From positions 62,001 to 126,000 of the forward strand of contig CADEFT010000009.1 in assembly GCA_902826685.1 (NCBI GenBank): DNA of 64,000 bases, read 5' to 3'. This DNA comes from an uncultured Acidobacteriota bacterium (GTDB taxonomy: Bacteria > Acidobacteriota > Terriglobia > Bryobacterales > Bryobacteraceae). Under the pieces are notes generated by a model. The model made no database searches. It had not been told where the DNA came from and worked only from the letters and a program-made list of their open reading frames with translations. This document shows, in pieces, positions 1 through 9,070 of this stretch (position 1 is the first letter of the stretch; every line of letters begins with the position of its first letter). The position numbers and the translations under genes are program-made.

Positions 1-841
1 ACAGCATGCCGGCCAGGCTGAACGCCAACGCGATCGACACGTAGCGGCTGGCCGTCACGCGATCGAGCCCGCGCACCTCTTCGAGATAGGTGGGCAGCCA
101 GGTGATCAGAAACGCCCATCCGATGTTCATCCCCATCAGACCCAGATTGAGCAGCCACAAGGTGGGATGGCGGAAGAGGGTGAGCCACGGCGTAGGTTCT
201 TTCGGGCGGCCCGGTGGCGGCGGACCGGCGAATTCGCGCTCCGCTTCATTCGCCCAAGGGTGTTCCCGCGGCGAATCCCGGAACACGATCTGCGTGGCAA
301 GCGCCAGCACCAGCCCGAGCGAGCCGTAGATCCATAGCACCGGGCGCCAGGCGCCGAAGAAAGCGATCGCACCCGCCGTCAGCCACAGCGCCAGCGAGTT
401 GCCCACGCGGCCGCCGAACGAGACGACGCTATTGGCCCGCCCGCGCTGATGGAACGGAAACCATCGCGAGACCAGCAGCGCGCTGGCCGGATAGGCGCCC
501 GCTTCCGCCAATCCGCAGGCGGCCCGCACGGCCACCAGCGCGGCCAGGCTCGAAGCAAGTCCGGTCGCCGCCGTGCAGATCGACCACAGCGCGATGTAGG
601 CCACCAGCATCCGGCGCGGACCGAAGCGGTCGGCCAGCCAGCCCGCCGGCAATTGGCCCAGCGCGTAAGCGAAGAAGAAGGAAGCGAGCACATCGCCGAT
701 GCGTTCCTTGCCGAGCCCGAGTTCCTGCTGGAAGCTGGCCGATTGCACCACCGCGCTCATGCATATGCGGTCCAGGTAAAGCAGGAACGCGTTGGCCGTG
801 GCCACGCCCAACACCAGGTAGCGGACACGGGTCGGCGGCAT
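1..841 (-). CDS. MFS transporter, ACS (anion:cation symporter)-like; 3' end outside window
   Basis: Twelve-helix-type secondary transporter of the inner membrane; the window cuts it after about 280 codons. I read the start as the ATG at 841 because it opens directly into a hydrophobic first helix (VRYLVLGVATANAFLLYL), followed by the classic MFS loop 2-3 motif (GWLADRFGPRRM) near residue 70. Motifs such as LYLDRICMS and the ADRFGPRR loop resemble the hexuronate/glucarate (ACS) branch, but the substrate cannot be read. It starts 25 bases after the dipeptidase stop on the same strand, so it is likely the last known gene of the dcw transcript, possibly importing or exporting a dipeptidase product or an organic acid. 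The helix content is clear; the subfamily is an inference. Confidence 0.85.
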   Translation of the reverse strand, partial: MPPTRVRYLVLGVATANAFLLYLDRICMSAVVQSASFQQELGLGKERIGDVLASFFFAYALGQLPAGWLADRFGPRRMLVAYIALWSICTAATGLASSLAALVAVRAACGLAEAGAYPASALLVSRWFPFHQRGRANSVVSFGGRVGNSLALWLTAGAIAFFGAWRPVLWIYGSLGLVLALATQIVFRDSPREHPWANEAEREFAGPPPPGRPKEPTPWLTLFRHPTLWLLNLGLMGMNIGWAFLITWLPTYLEEVRGLDRVTASRYVSIALAFSLAGML

Positions 842-865
842 AGCCCATTCTACCCGCGCCTCCGC

Positions 866-1954
866 TCAGCGCAGATTCTTTTCGAGGAACCGGAAAAAGT
901 TGCCGTGGAAAATCCCGTCGATATCGGCCTTCGAATAACCGCGCGCGGCCAGAGGCGCGGCGAGCGAATGCAGGTCGGCGATGCTGTTCAGATCCATCGG
1001 CGTCTGCTCGGTGCCATAGCCGCCGTCGAGATCGGTGCCGATGCCGACGTGCCGCGCGTTGCCCGCAATCTGGCAGATATGATCCACATGCTCGCAGATC
1101 TTTTCCATCTTCAGACCGAACTCCTGCGGCGTGGAACGTTTGTGCGTCCAGTTGTGCACCATCATGATGGCATCGAACGCCATGCCGATCACCGCGCCGC
1201 GCTCGATGAGCGCTTTGATCTGATCGTCGGCCAACTGGCGGTTCCAATCGGCCAGCGCGCGGCAGTTATGGTGGCTGGCCCAGAGCGGCCCGTGATAGTG
1301 GCCCAGCGCATCCCAGAAGCTCTCATCGCACAGGTGCGTCACATCCAGAATGATGCCAAGCCGTTCCATCTCCTTAAGCAGTTCCCGGCCCTTGGCGGTG
1401 AGCGGCCCTTCATCGTCGGTGCCATGGCCGTAGAGGCCGGGGCCATAGTGCACCGGGCCGATGGCGATGAGGCCGTCGGCACGCGACTTCTCGAGATGGC
1501 GCCAGCTCAGGATCGAGTCGGCGCCTTCGAGACTCAACAGATAGCCGATCGGCAGCTTGGCCATTTCCTCCGCTGTGGCGGAGCGCCAATGCGCGGCGTG
1601 CGCGCTCACATCGGCCCAGGTGCGCAACTGCACCAGTTCGCCGCACTCTTCCATGGCGCGATACCACGCCAGTTGGCCCTGCGTCTGCGCCCACGCCTGC
1701 TCCGGACTGCGCCACCCTGGCAGGCTGCTGAAGCGCGCCGAATATCGCGCGATCTGCGTCGCCACGCAAACGCCGATGCGCGCGCGCCGCATCTCCGGCA
1801 GGCAAACCGTATTGCGCGTGCGGTCCGGCAGATCGCGCAGATTGAGCTCGCGCCGCCGGATCTCCACCAGCGGCAGCCGGATATCCCGATTCCATTCCAT
1901 GGCGTTCATGGACAGGTCGAGATGAGCGTCGAAGATCAGCGGTAGTTCGCTCAT
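866..1954 (-). CDS. Membrane dipeptidase, peptidase family M19 (renal dipeptidase-like)
   Basis: 362-residue zinc dipeptidase with the TIM-barrel amidohydrolase fold. Visible metal and catalytic signatures are DAHLDL at residues 9-14, the bridging glutamate in SLEGAD, DVTHLCD with a zinc histidine, SHHNCRAL with the next histidine pair, and GIGTDLDGG near the C-terminus. M19 enzymes cleave dipeptides, often with a D-residue at the C-terminal side. No signal peptide is visible, so it is probably cytosolic. It starts 8 bases after ftsZ on the same strand and so probably rides on the dcw transcript, which suggests (inference) a role in turning over wall-derived D-amino-acid dipeptides. A general peptide-scavenging role is equally possible. 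Confidence 0.9.
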   Translation of the reverse strand: MSELPLIFDAHLDLSMNAMEWNRDIRLPLVEIRRRELNLRDLPDRTRNTVCLPEMRRARIGVCVATQIARYSARFSSLPGWRSPEQAWAQTQGQLAWYRAMEECGELVQLRTWADVSAHAAHWRSATAEEMAKLPIGYLLSLEGADSILSWRHLEKSRADGLIAIGPVHYGPGLYGHGTDDEGPLTAKGRELLKEMERLGIILDVTHLCDESFWDALGHYHGPLWASHHNCRALADWNRQLADDQIKALIERGAVIGMAFDAIMMVHNWTHKRSTPQEFGLKMEKICEHVDHICQIAGNARHVGIGTDLDGGYGTEQTPMDLNSIADLHSLAAPLAARGYSKADIDGIFHGNFFRFLEKNLR

Positions 1955-1962
1955 AAGTCGCG

Positions 1963-3222
1963 TCAGCCCCCGAAATAGCGCCGGTCCTGTTGGCTACGGC
2001 GCAGAAACGCCGGCACCTCCAGATCGTCTGCGCCGCCGGTCCGCGCCGGCTCTTCCACCGCCGTGCGCGACACGGCCACGGGCTCCGGTTCCGGCATCAG
2101 CACGGGCTCGGGCTCCGGTTCCGGCTCCACCACCGGCGCGGGCGGCGGCGCCGAATACACCTGCACCTTCGGCGTCACCAGCGGCATAACGGGCGTGCTG
2201 AAGAACGATTTCTTTTCCTCGGCCGCCGGCATCCGCGTAAATCCGGTGGCGATGACGGTCACCTTCACCTGTTCGCCCATCGACTCGTCGAGCACAATAC
2301 CGAAATTCAGATGCACGTCGTCGTTCTGCGTCGCCTTCCCGATCAACTGGCAGGCTTCGTTGACTTCGTGCAGCGAAACGCGGCTCGATCCGGTGATGTT
2401 CACCAGCACGCCGCGCGCGCCGCGCAGTTCTTCCTCGGCCAGCATCGGACTGTGGATGGCCTTCTTCGCCGCTTCGAAAGCCGCGTTCTCGCCGCTTGCT
2501 TCCGCCGTGCCCATCATCGCGTGACCCATGCCCTGCATGATGGAGCGGATGTCGGAAAAGTCGCGATTGATGAGTCCCGGCTTGTTCATGATCTCTGAAA
2601 TGCCTTCGACCGCCTGGCGCAGAACGTCGTCGGCCACCTTGAACGATTGCGTCAGCGGCGTGCCCTTGGGCACCAGGCCCGTCAGCCGCTCGTTCGGCAC
2701 TTCGATCAGCGTGTCCACGGTGGCCGCGAGATCGGCCAGGCCTTTCTCGGCCGTCTTCATCCGGCGCGGCCCTTCGAACACAAACGGCTTGGTGACGATG
2801 GCCACGGTGAGCGCGCCCATTTCCCTGGCGAGCGACGCCACCACGGGCGCGGCGCCAGTGCCCGTGCCGCCGCCCATGCCGGCCGCCACGAACACCAGAT
2901 CGGCCCCCTGCAGCAGGTCGACGATACGCTCGGTATCCTCGAGCGCCGATTCGCGCCCAACGTTGGGATCGGAGCCCGCGCCAAGGCCGTTCGTCACCTT
3001 CTGCCCGATCAGCATCTTGTTCGGCACCGGAGACGCCGACAGCGCCTGCCGGTCCGTATTGATCACGTGGTACTCCACGCCGGGAATGGTTTCCTGGAAC
3101 ATGCGTCCCACGGCGTTGCCCCCCGCGCCGCCCACGCCCACCACCTTGATCCGTGTCCCGGCGGGCGCGTCGTCCTGAATCTCGAACTTCAGCTCGTCGA
3201 ACTTGCTATCGAAATTCACCAT
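1963..3222 (-). CDS. ftsZ: Cell division protein FtsZ
   Basis: Tubulin-like GTPase that assembles the cytokinetic ring in the cytoplasm. 419 residues. The glycine-rich nucleotide site GVGGAGGNAVGR is at 29-40, the tubulin signature GGGTGTG at 117-123, and the T7 loop with NRDFSDI near 219-225. A proline/glutamate-rich linker (PEPEPEP twice) follows the core from about residue 340. The tail ends with the conserved peptide DLEVPAFLRR, which in other bacteria binds FtsA, ZipA and other partners. It lies 22 bases after ftsA. This is the last canonical dcw gene here. Identification is certain. Confidence 0.99.
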   Translation of the reverse strand: MVNFDSKFDELKFEIQDDAPAGTRIKVVGVGGAGGNAVGRMFQETIPGVEYHVINTDRQALSASPVPNKMLIGQKVTNGLGAGSDPNVGRESALEDTERIVDLLQGADLVFVAAGMGGGTGTGAAPVVASLAREMGALTVAIVTKPFVFEGPRRMKTAEKGLADLAATVDTLIEVPNERLTGLVPKGTPLTQSFKVADDVLRQAVEGISEIMNKPGLINRDFSDIRSIMQGMGHAMMGTAEASGENAAFEAAKKAIHSPMLAEEELRGARGVLVNITGSSRVSLHEVNEACQLIGKATQNDDVHLNFGIVLDESMGEQVKVTVIATGFTRMPAAEEKKSFFSTPVMPLVTPKVQVYSAPPPAPVVEPEPEPEPVLMPEPEPVAVSRTAVEEPARTGGADDLEVPAFLRRSQQDRRYFGG

Positions 3223-3244
3223 GTCCTCCCTTGTTCGTTTCCCA

Positions 3245-4453
3245 CTACCGCATCATGAATCCCATCAGCCGCGGCATCTTCTTCCGCGGTTGCCGATGGC
3301 ATTTCAGCCGCGCCGAGTACATCGCCAGACCCGCCACGGTCGTCCAGGCGGGATTCAGAATTTCATCGGGCCAGCCTTCGATTCCCACCGGCAGGCCGTT
3401 TCTCGTATTGCAGTTCAGAATCGCTTCGGCCACGTCGCACATGCCGGCCAGCATCGCACCGCCGCCCGTCAGCACCACGCCTTCATATAAGGACTGGTCC
3501 ATGCCGGAAGCCACCAGCTCTCCGCGGATGTGCTGGAAGATTTCCTCGGCCCGCGCTTCGAGAATCGCGTTCAAGTAGCGGCGCGACGTTTCCCTTGGCG
3601 CCCGGCCGTCGGTGGGCGGCAGCTCCACGTAGCTCGCTTCCGAGGTCAGGCCCAGAATCGCGCAGCCGTATTCCTGTTTCAGCAAATCGGCGTCGTCGTA
3701 GGGCAGCTTCAACACCTGCGCCACGTCGCGCGTGAAATGCTCACCGGCCAGCGACATGCCGGCGGTGTGCAGCAGCGCATCGCCGTCATAGACTACGATG
3801 CTGGAACCATGCGCGCCGATATCCACCAGCGCCACGCCGCGCGTGCGATCTTCGGGCAGAATCGAAGCGTAGGCCGCCGCCACCACTTCACAAACCGTTT
3901 CTTCGATCGCCAGGTGCGCCTGATGGATGGCGCCCACCAGCGCCTGATGCTCGCGCGAGGAACAGGTGGCGATATAGACGTTCGATTCCAGCCGCGCGCA
4001 AACGGCGCCCTTGGGGTTGCGGAACCCGGCCCGCCCGTCGAGCGAAAAGTCCATCGGCAGCATCTGCACCACGAACCGGTCGTCTTCCAGGCGCACGCGC
4101 GACGCCAGGTGCACGGCGTAGCTCAGGTCGCCTTCCTCGATCGGCCTCGGCCGTCCGAACTCATACACGCCGCGGCTGGTGAATCCCTGCAGCGTGTTGC
4201 CGCCAATGCCCGCCACCACGCTTTCCACCGGTACACGGGCCATGCGCTCGGCTTCGCGCACCGCATACTGCACGCACTCGCCGATGGCCTGCGCGTCGGC
4301 GATCCGGCCCTTGACCCAGCCTTTCGAAGGCGCCTGGCCATAGCCCAGAAAACGGATGTGGTTGTCCTCAATCGCCAGAATCACGCAGCGCGTCCAGGCG
4401 CTTCCGGCGTCGAGTCCCACCGCCAGTCGATTACTATCTTGGCCGCTGCTCAC
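3245..4453 (-). CDS. ftsA: Cell division protein FtsA
   Basis: Actin-like ATPase that tethers FtsZ to the membrane. 402 residues, the usual size. The N-terminal phosphate loop reads VGLDAGSAWTRC. A second nucleotide motif (VALVDIGAHGSSIVVYDG) is near residue 210, and the adenosine motif is VVLTGGGAMLAG near 325. The C-terminus is basic and amphipathic (RQPRKKMPRLMGFMMR), fitting a membrane-targeting helix. Its 5' end overlaps the 3' end of ftsQ by 20 bases, so the two are probably translationally coupled, and ftsZ follows directly. Confidence 0.98.
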   Translation of the reverse strand: MSSGQDSNRLAVGLDAGSAWTRCVILAIEDNHIRFLGYGQAPSKGWVKGRIADAQAIGECVQYAVREAERMARVPVESVVAGIGGNTLQGFTSRGVYEFGRPRPIEEGDLSYAVHLASRVRLEDDRFVVQMLPMDFSLDGRAGFRNPKGAVCARLESNVYIATCSSREHQALVGAIHQAHLAIEETVCEVVAAAYASILPEDRTRGVALVDIGAHGSSIVVYDGDALLHTAGMSLAGEHFTRDVAQVLKLPYDDADLLKQEYGCAILGLTSEASYVELPPTDGRAPRETSRRYLNAILEARAEEIFQHIRGELVASGMDQSLYEGVVLTGGGAMLAGMCDVAEAILNCNTRNGLPVGIEGWPDEILNPAWTTVAGLAMYSARLKCHRQPRKKMPRLMGFMMR

Positions 4454-5420
4454 GCTTCGACCTCCTTTCGGGTCTCACCGGGCGCACCGGCTCCACTTTC
4501 TTGACGGGCTCGGTAACGGCCGGATCGCCGATGGCGATCACCTTGCCGTCGATCCGTAAATCGAATTCGCGCGCATCGGGCCGCTGCTGATGCATGCGGT
4601 CGAAATGAGCGAGGAAGTTCTCGATCCTGGTGTGAAAATTCTGGTTGCCCAGTTGCACCTGTACACCCGCGCCGTGCAGCTTCATCGACGCGCGCAGGTT
4701 GCCGGGGTCGCGCACGTCGATTTCGGCCACCATCGAGGCACGGGTTCCGATTTCCTTCAGCAGCAGAGACGCCCGCTTCACGCGGGCCGCCCGTTCGGGC
4801 TCGATATCGGTGGGCCGCAGACCCGTTAGCACAATCAGGTCGAAACGCTCACCGGCGGGCACCGGCAGCAGCACACCTTCCTCATCCACCAGGCGGAAAT
4901 AGGGCGAGCCGCCGGACCGGTCGAACTGCACAAACGCGATCGGCTCGCGCTCCTGAACCTGCACGAACACGCGATCCGGCCAGCGCCGCTCCACCACCGC
5001 TTCCTTCACCCAGGGCAGCGCCAGCAGGTTGCGCCGCCTTTCGGCCACCGGCATCAGGTAAATGCTGCGGCCGAAATCCTGGTCAAACAGCGACTGCACT
5101 TTTTCCCGTCCGGAGCGCTTCACGCCCGTTACCTTGAAATGCCGCGAGTCGATGCCTGCGTCGGCGGCGTTGAGGCGGAACTTCGTTTCGTTGATCAGAA
5201 AAGCTTCAAGGCGATGGAAGGCGAGAAAGCCCACCATGACCACGATCAGCGCCACAAACGGCAGGGCCCAATAAATGAGGTTGATCTGGCGCCGCCCCTC
5301 CGGTTCGGCGGCCGCTTTCGGCCGCGAAGCGCGTCTTCCGGAGCGCGACTCCTCCGCTTCGCCAGACGCCTGCTCGAATTCTTCGATCTCTTCCTGGAAT
5401 GCCCTGCGAGCCATGGTCAA
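4434..5420 (-). CDS. ftsQ: Cell division protein FtsQ (DivIB family)
   Basis: Bitopic divisome protein. 328 residues. A charged cytoplasmic N-tail (about 1-45) is followed by one membrane helix (about 47-68, NLIYWALPFVALIVVMVGF), a POTRA-type domain from about 77 (FKVTGVKRSGREKVQ) and the FtsQ beta domain (WVKEAVVERRWPDRVFVQVQEREP). It overlaps murC by 4 bases and ftsA by 20. In many bacteria murB and ddl lie between murC and ftsQ; here there is no room for either. Confidence 0.96.
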   Translation of the reverse strand: MTMARRAFQEEIEEFEQASGEAEESRSGRRASRPKAAAEPEGRRQINLIYWALPFVALIVVMVGFLAFHRLEAFLINETKFRLNAADAGIDSRHFKVTGVKRSGREKVQSLFDQDFGRSIYLMPVAERRRNLLALPWVKEAVVERRWPDRVFVQVQEREPIAFVQFDRSGGSPYFRLVDEEGVLLPVPAGERFDLIVLTGLRPTDIEPERAARVKRASLLLKEIGTRASMVAEIDVRDPGNLRASMKLHGAGVQVQLGNQNFHTRIENFLAHFDRMHQQRPDAREFDLRIDGKVIAIGDPAVTEPVKKVEPVRPVRPERRSKREQRPR

Positions 5421-6802
5421 CTCCCTCCCCGGGCGCCAAGCGCGTCCAGAATGCGGTCGCCTGCCTGCGATACGCTGCCGGCGCCCAAGGTGATCACCGC
5501 GTCGCCCGCCCGCGCCGCTTCGACGATCCGTTCGATGCCGCGGTCGAGATTGCCGGCGTATTCGGCGCCGCGATGCCCGAAGTCGCGCAGCCGGGAAACC
5601 AGAACTTCGCTCGACACCCCGGCGATTGGTTTCTCCGATGCCGCATAAATGTCCGTCACAAAGACCACTTCGGCCTGATGGAAGGAACGCGCGAAATCGT
5701 CCATCAGCGCTTGAGTACGCGTGTAGCGATGCGGCTGGAACAACACCAGCACGCGTTCAAACTCGCACACCCGCGCCGTTTTCAAAGTGGCTCGCACTTC
5801 GGTGGGATGGTGGCCGTAGTCGTCGATCACCGTCACTCCGGCGCGCTCGCCGCGAATCTGAAAGCGCCGGTCCACGCCGCTGAAGCTGGCCAGGCCGTCG
5901 CGAATTTTTTCCACCGGCACTTCAAGCTCAAGCGCGATCCCGATGGCCGCCGTCGCGTTCAGAACGTTATGCGGACCCGGAACGCCCACGCGGAACGCAC
6001 CCAGTTCGCGGCCTGCGTGCTTCAACCGGAATTCACTGCCCGCCGGACCGCTTTGCGCGCTCTGAATCACCAGGTCCGCCTGCGGACTTACACCGTAGGT
6101 CACCGTCCGCCGCGTCAGGCGCGGCAGAATCTTCTGCACGTTCTCGTTGTCCAGGCACACGATCGCCGCGCCGTAGAACGGCACCTTGTTCACGAACTGA
6201 ACGAAGGCGTTTTCGATTTCTTCAAGCGATGCGTAATGGTCCATGTGCTCGCGGTCGATGTTGGTCACCACCGCGAGAATCGGCGCCAGCTTCAGGAACG
6301 ACCCATCGCTTTCATCCGATTCCACCACCAGAAAGTCGCTTTTGCCGACACGGGCGTTCGAGCCCCCCATGCCCTTCACCTTGCCGCCCACCACCACCGT
6401 GGGGTCGAGGCCCGCGTGGCTCAGCACCGCCGCCACCATCGAAGTGGTGGTCGTTTTGCCGTGGCTGCCCGCCACCGCGATGCCGTACTTGAGCCGCATC
6501 AGCTCGGCCAGCAGCTCGCCGCGCGGAATCACCGGGATCTGGAGCCGCCGCGCTTCCACCACCTCAGCATTCTGCGCATCCACGGCCGAACTCACCACCA
6601 GCGCCTTCGCCCCCGCCACATGCGCCGCGTCATGGCCTTCCCACACCTTGGCCCCTAAAGCGGCCAGACGGTCGGTGGTGGGGCTCAGCTTCACGTCCGA
6701 CCCGGTGATCTCGTGGCCCAGATTGAGCAGCACCTCGGCGATGCCGCTCATTCCGATGCCGCCGATTCCCGCGAAGTGGAAGCGCTGGGGCTTAAAAAAC
6801 AT
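5417..6802 (-). CDS. murC: UDP-N-acetylmuramate--L-alanine ligase MurC
   Basis: ATP-dependent cytoplasmic ligase that adds L-Ala to UDP-MurNAc. 461 residues. An N-terminal Rossmann motif (FAGIGGIGMSGIAEVL) binds the UDP-sugar. The Mur ligase P-loop AGSHGKTTTT is at 111-120. The central domain carries ESDESDGSFL and NIDREHMDHY, and the C-terminal domain carries DDYGHHPTE and FQPHRYTR. These MurC-specific motifs separate it from the three other Mur ligases in this cluster. It lies between murG and ftsQ in the dcw operon. Confidence 0.98.
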   Translation of the reverse strand: MFFKPQRFHFAGIGGIGMSGIAEVLLNLGHEITGSDVKLSPTTDRLAALGAKVWEGHDAAHVAGAKALVVSSAVDAQNAEVVEARRLQIPVIPRGELLAELMRLKYGIAVAGSHGKTTTTSMVAAVLSHAGLDPTVVVGGKVKGMGGSNARVGKSDFLVVESDESDGSFLKLAPILAVVTNIDREHMDHYASLEEIENAFVQFVNKVPFYGAAIVCLDNENVQKILPRLTRRTVTYGVSPQADLVIQSAQSGPAGSEFRLKHAGRELGAFRVGVPGPHNVLNATAAIGIALELEVPVEKIRDGLASFSGVDRRFQIRGERAGVTVIDDYGHHPTEVRATLKTARVCEFERVLVLFQPHRYTRTQALMDDFARSFHQAEVVFVTDIYAASEKPIAGVSSEVLVSRLRDFGHRGAEYAGNLDRGIERIVEAARAGDAVITLGAGSVSQAGDRILDALGARGGS

Positions 6803-6838
6803 TTCGTTCCTCTATTGTTTCGGCTCGAAGTCCTGGAG

Positions 6839-7921
6839 TCAACGCTTTCCGGACGAACGGGCCGCCTCCTGTTCCAGAATTTCCACCGCCCGCTCCGCCG
6901 CATCGGGCCTCGCCAGCGCGCGCGCCTTCGCGCCCATCGCCTCCAGTTCCCCCGGCGCCCCGGCCAGCGCCGCGACGGCGCGATAGAGCGCTTCCCCCGT
7001 CATGTCCTTATCGAGCACCAGTTTCGCCGCGCCCGCCCGCTCAAGCGCCTCGGCATTGCGCAGTTGATGCTGATCGGCGGCGAAGGGAAACGGCACCAGG
7101 ATGGAGGGTTTGCCCGCCGCGGCCAGTTCCGCCACCGCGCCCGCGCCCGAACGGCACACCACCAGGTCGGACTCGGCGAACGCCGCCGGCATATCGTCCA
7201 GAAACGGAGTGATGGCGCCTTCGCCCTTGGCGGAAGCGAAGGCGGCGCGCATCGGCTCGAAATCCTGCGTGCCGGTCTGGTGGATCCATCGCACCGGAAA
7301 ACGCTCGCGCTCAAACAGCGGCCAACTGTCGCGGCCGGCTTCGTTCAACCGGTGCGAGCCGCGGCTGCCGCCGGTCACCAGCACCGTCAGGCGGCCGCCG
7401 CGTGGCTTGGCGGCGATGGAGAAAAACTCGCGCCGCACAGGCAGCCCCGTCATCGTCACCTTGTCCCCGGAAAAGTATCGTGCCGCTTCGGGGAAGCTCA
7501 GGAGCGCCCGCCGCGCGAACCGGGCGATCCGCCGGTTGGCCATGCCCGGCATCGCGTTCGGCTCCATCAGGACCACCGGTACACGCGCCAGCCAGGCCGC
7601 CAGAGTCACCGGCCCCGCCACGTAGCCGCCAAGGCTGAACACAGCGGCCGGCCGCCATTGCCGCAATAGCTTCATCGACCGCGCGATACTCACCGGCAGT
7701 TGCATTCCCGTGCGCAGCGTCTTTTTCCAGCCCACGCGCTTCAGTCCACCGATCTCGATATATTCGATGGGAAAGTCTTCGCGAGGCACCAGCCGCCCTT
7801 CCATCCCTTCGCGAGTGCCGATGAACAGGGGCGCGTGGCCGCGGCGCCGCAGCTCCCGCGCCACCGCGATCAACGGCATGACATGCCCTCCCGTTCCTCC
7901 ACCCGCCATGACGAAGTTCAT
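6839..7921 (-). CDS. murG: UDP-GlcNAc--MurNAc-(pentapeptide)-lipid GlcNAc transferase MurG
   Basis: Peripheral inner-membrane GT28 glycosyltransferase that converts lipid I into lipid II. 360 residues. The N-terminal glycine loop GGGTGGHV is at 7-14, the second glycine-rich loop is VTGGSRGSHRLNE, and the UDP-GlcNAc site is CRSGAGAVAELAAAGKPSILVPFP. Its start codon abuts the ftsW stop with no gap, and murC follows after 36 bases. Confidence 0.98.
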   Translation of the reverse strand: MNFVMAGGGTGGHVMPLIAVARELRRRGHAPLFIGTREGMEGRLVPREDFPIEYIEIGGLKRVGWKKTLRTGMQLPVSIARSMKLLRQWRPAAVFSLGGYVAGPVTLAAWLARVPVVLMEPNAMPGMANRRIARFARRALLSFPEAARYFSGDKVTMTGLPVRREFFSIAAKPRGGRLTVLVTGGSRGSHRLNEAGRDSWPLFERERFPVRWIHQTGTQDFEPMRAAFASAKGEGAITPFLDDMPAAFAESDLVVCRSGAGAVAELAAAGKPSILVPFPFAADQHQLRNAEALERAGAAKLVLDKDMTGEALYRAVAALAGAPGELEAMGAKARALARPDAAERAVEILEQEAARSSGKR

Positions 7922-9070
7922 CTATCCGGCGTGCTCGCTCACGCTCATCAGAATGCCCATCGACGCCAGCGAACTCACCAGCGAACTGCCGCCGTAGCTG
8001 ATCATCGGCAGCGGAAATCCCTTGGTTGGCGCCAGCGACAGCACCACGCTGATGTTCATCAATGCCTGGCTTACCACCACCACCGTTAACCCCAAAACCA
8101 GGAACCGGCCGAAATCGTCCCCCACCACGCAGTAAAGCTTCACACCGCGCCAGAAGATGACGATATAGCCGGCCAGCACCAGCAGACATCCGATGAGGCC
8201 CAACTCTTCCCCCACCACGGCGTAAATGAAGTCGTTGTGCGCCTCCGGCAGGAAGAGCATTTTCTGTTTGCCCAGCATCAGCCCCGCGCCGGTCACGCCG
8301 CCGCTGCCCACCGCGATCAGCGATTGCCTCACCTGATATCCGGCGTCCGGCGCCGCCACCGAGCGGCTGGCCCATTTCTTCAACCGCCCCGAAGTGTCCA
8401 CCTTGTCGAGCAGCTTGTGCTGCGGATCGAAAAACTCGATCACGCGCAGCAGGCGGTACGGTTTACTGACGATGGCCGCCGGAAGCGCCATGGCGCAAAC
8501 GCACAACGCCACCGCGAGAAACCGCCGGTCGAGCCCGGCGACATAAAATACGACGCCGCCGGTCACCAGCAGCACCGCCGCGGTGCCCAGATCGGCCACC
8601 ACCACGCTGAACGCCAATACTCCCAGCGCCAGCGCCGCCGGCATCAGCGTGTGCCTGTCGTTCAAGGCGTGCATGCGGCGCGTCACGAACCAGGCCAGAA
8701 AAATCACCAGCGCCGGCTTGGCGAATTCGGAGGGCTGCAGCCCGAACGGGCCCAGATGAAGCCAGCGATGCGCGCGCGGATCGGCGACGTACACCACCAG
8801 CAGCAGCGCCAGCACGATGCCCAGCGGCGCGAAGGCCCACGTCGGCGCCTCAAGCGACCGGTAGTCCTTGCGCTTGAAGTACATCAGGCCCAGAAAGGCC
8901 ACGAACGCGAACCCGATCTGCCGCACCAGGAACTTCTGGCCGTCGTGGAATTTCACCTCCGCCATGAACTGCGAAGCGCTGTAAACCATCACGAGGCCGA
9001 AGAACACCATCGCCACCACGGTGGCGAACAACACCCAGTCGGTTCTGATTCTCTGCGCCATTTCAAACAA
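7922..9070 (-). CDS. ftsW: Lipid II glycosyltransferase/division protein FtsW (SEDS family)
   Basis: Polytopic SEDS peptidoglycan polymerase. 382 residues with about ten hydrophobic segments. Typical signatures are FGLVMVYSAS near residue 24, QPSEFAKPALVIFLAWFV near 130, the long extracytoplasmic loop with SRSVAAPDAGYQVRQSL near 270, and GFPLPMISYGGSSL near the C-terminus. FtsW rather than RodA follows from its place between murD and murG and next to the class B PBP FtsI in the same operon. It overlaps murD by 8 bases. Confidence 0.97.
   Translation of the reverse strand: MFEMAQRIRTDWVLFATVVAMVFFGLVMVYSASQFMAEVKFHDGQKFLVRQIGFAFVAFLGLMYFKRKDYRSLEAPTWAFAPLGIVLALLLVVYVADPRAHRWLHLGPFGLQPSEFAKPALVIFLAWFVTRRMHALNDRHTLMPAALALGVLAFSVVVADLGTAAVLLVTGGVVFYVAGLDRRFLAVALCVCAMALPAAIVSKPYRLLRVIEFFDPQHKLLDKVDTSGRLKKWASRSVAAPDAGYQVRQSLIAVGSGGVTGAGLMLGKQKMLFLPEAHNDFIYAVVGEELGLIGCLLVLAGYIVIFWRGVKLYCVVGDDFGRFLVLGLTVVVVSQALMNISVVLSLAPTKGFPLPMISYGGSSLVSSLASMGILMSVSEHAG

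Noticed and set aside
449..1945. 498-codon plus-strand open frame opposite the M19 dipeptidase
   Set aside because: Antisense to a well-conserved enzyme; composition typical of a shadow frame.
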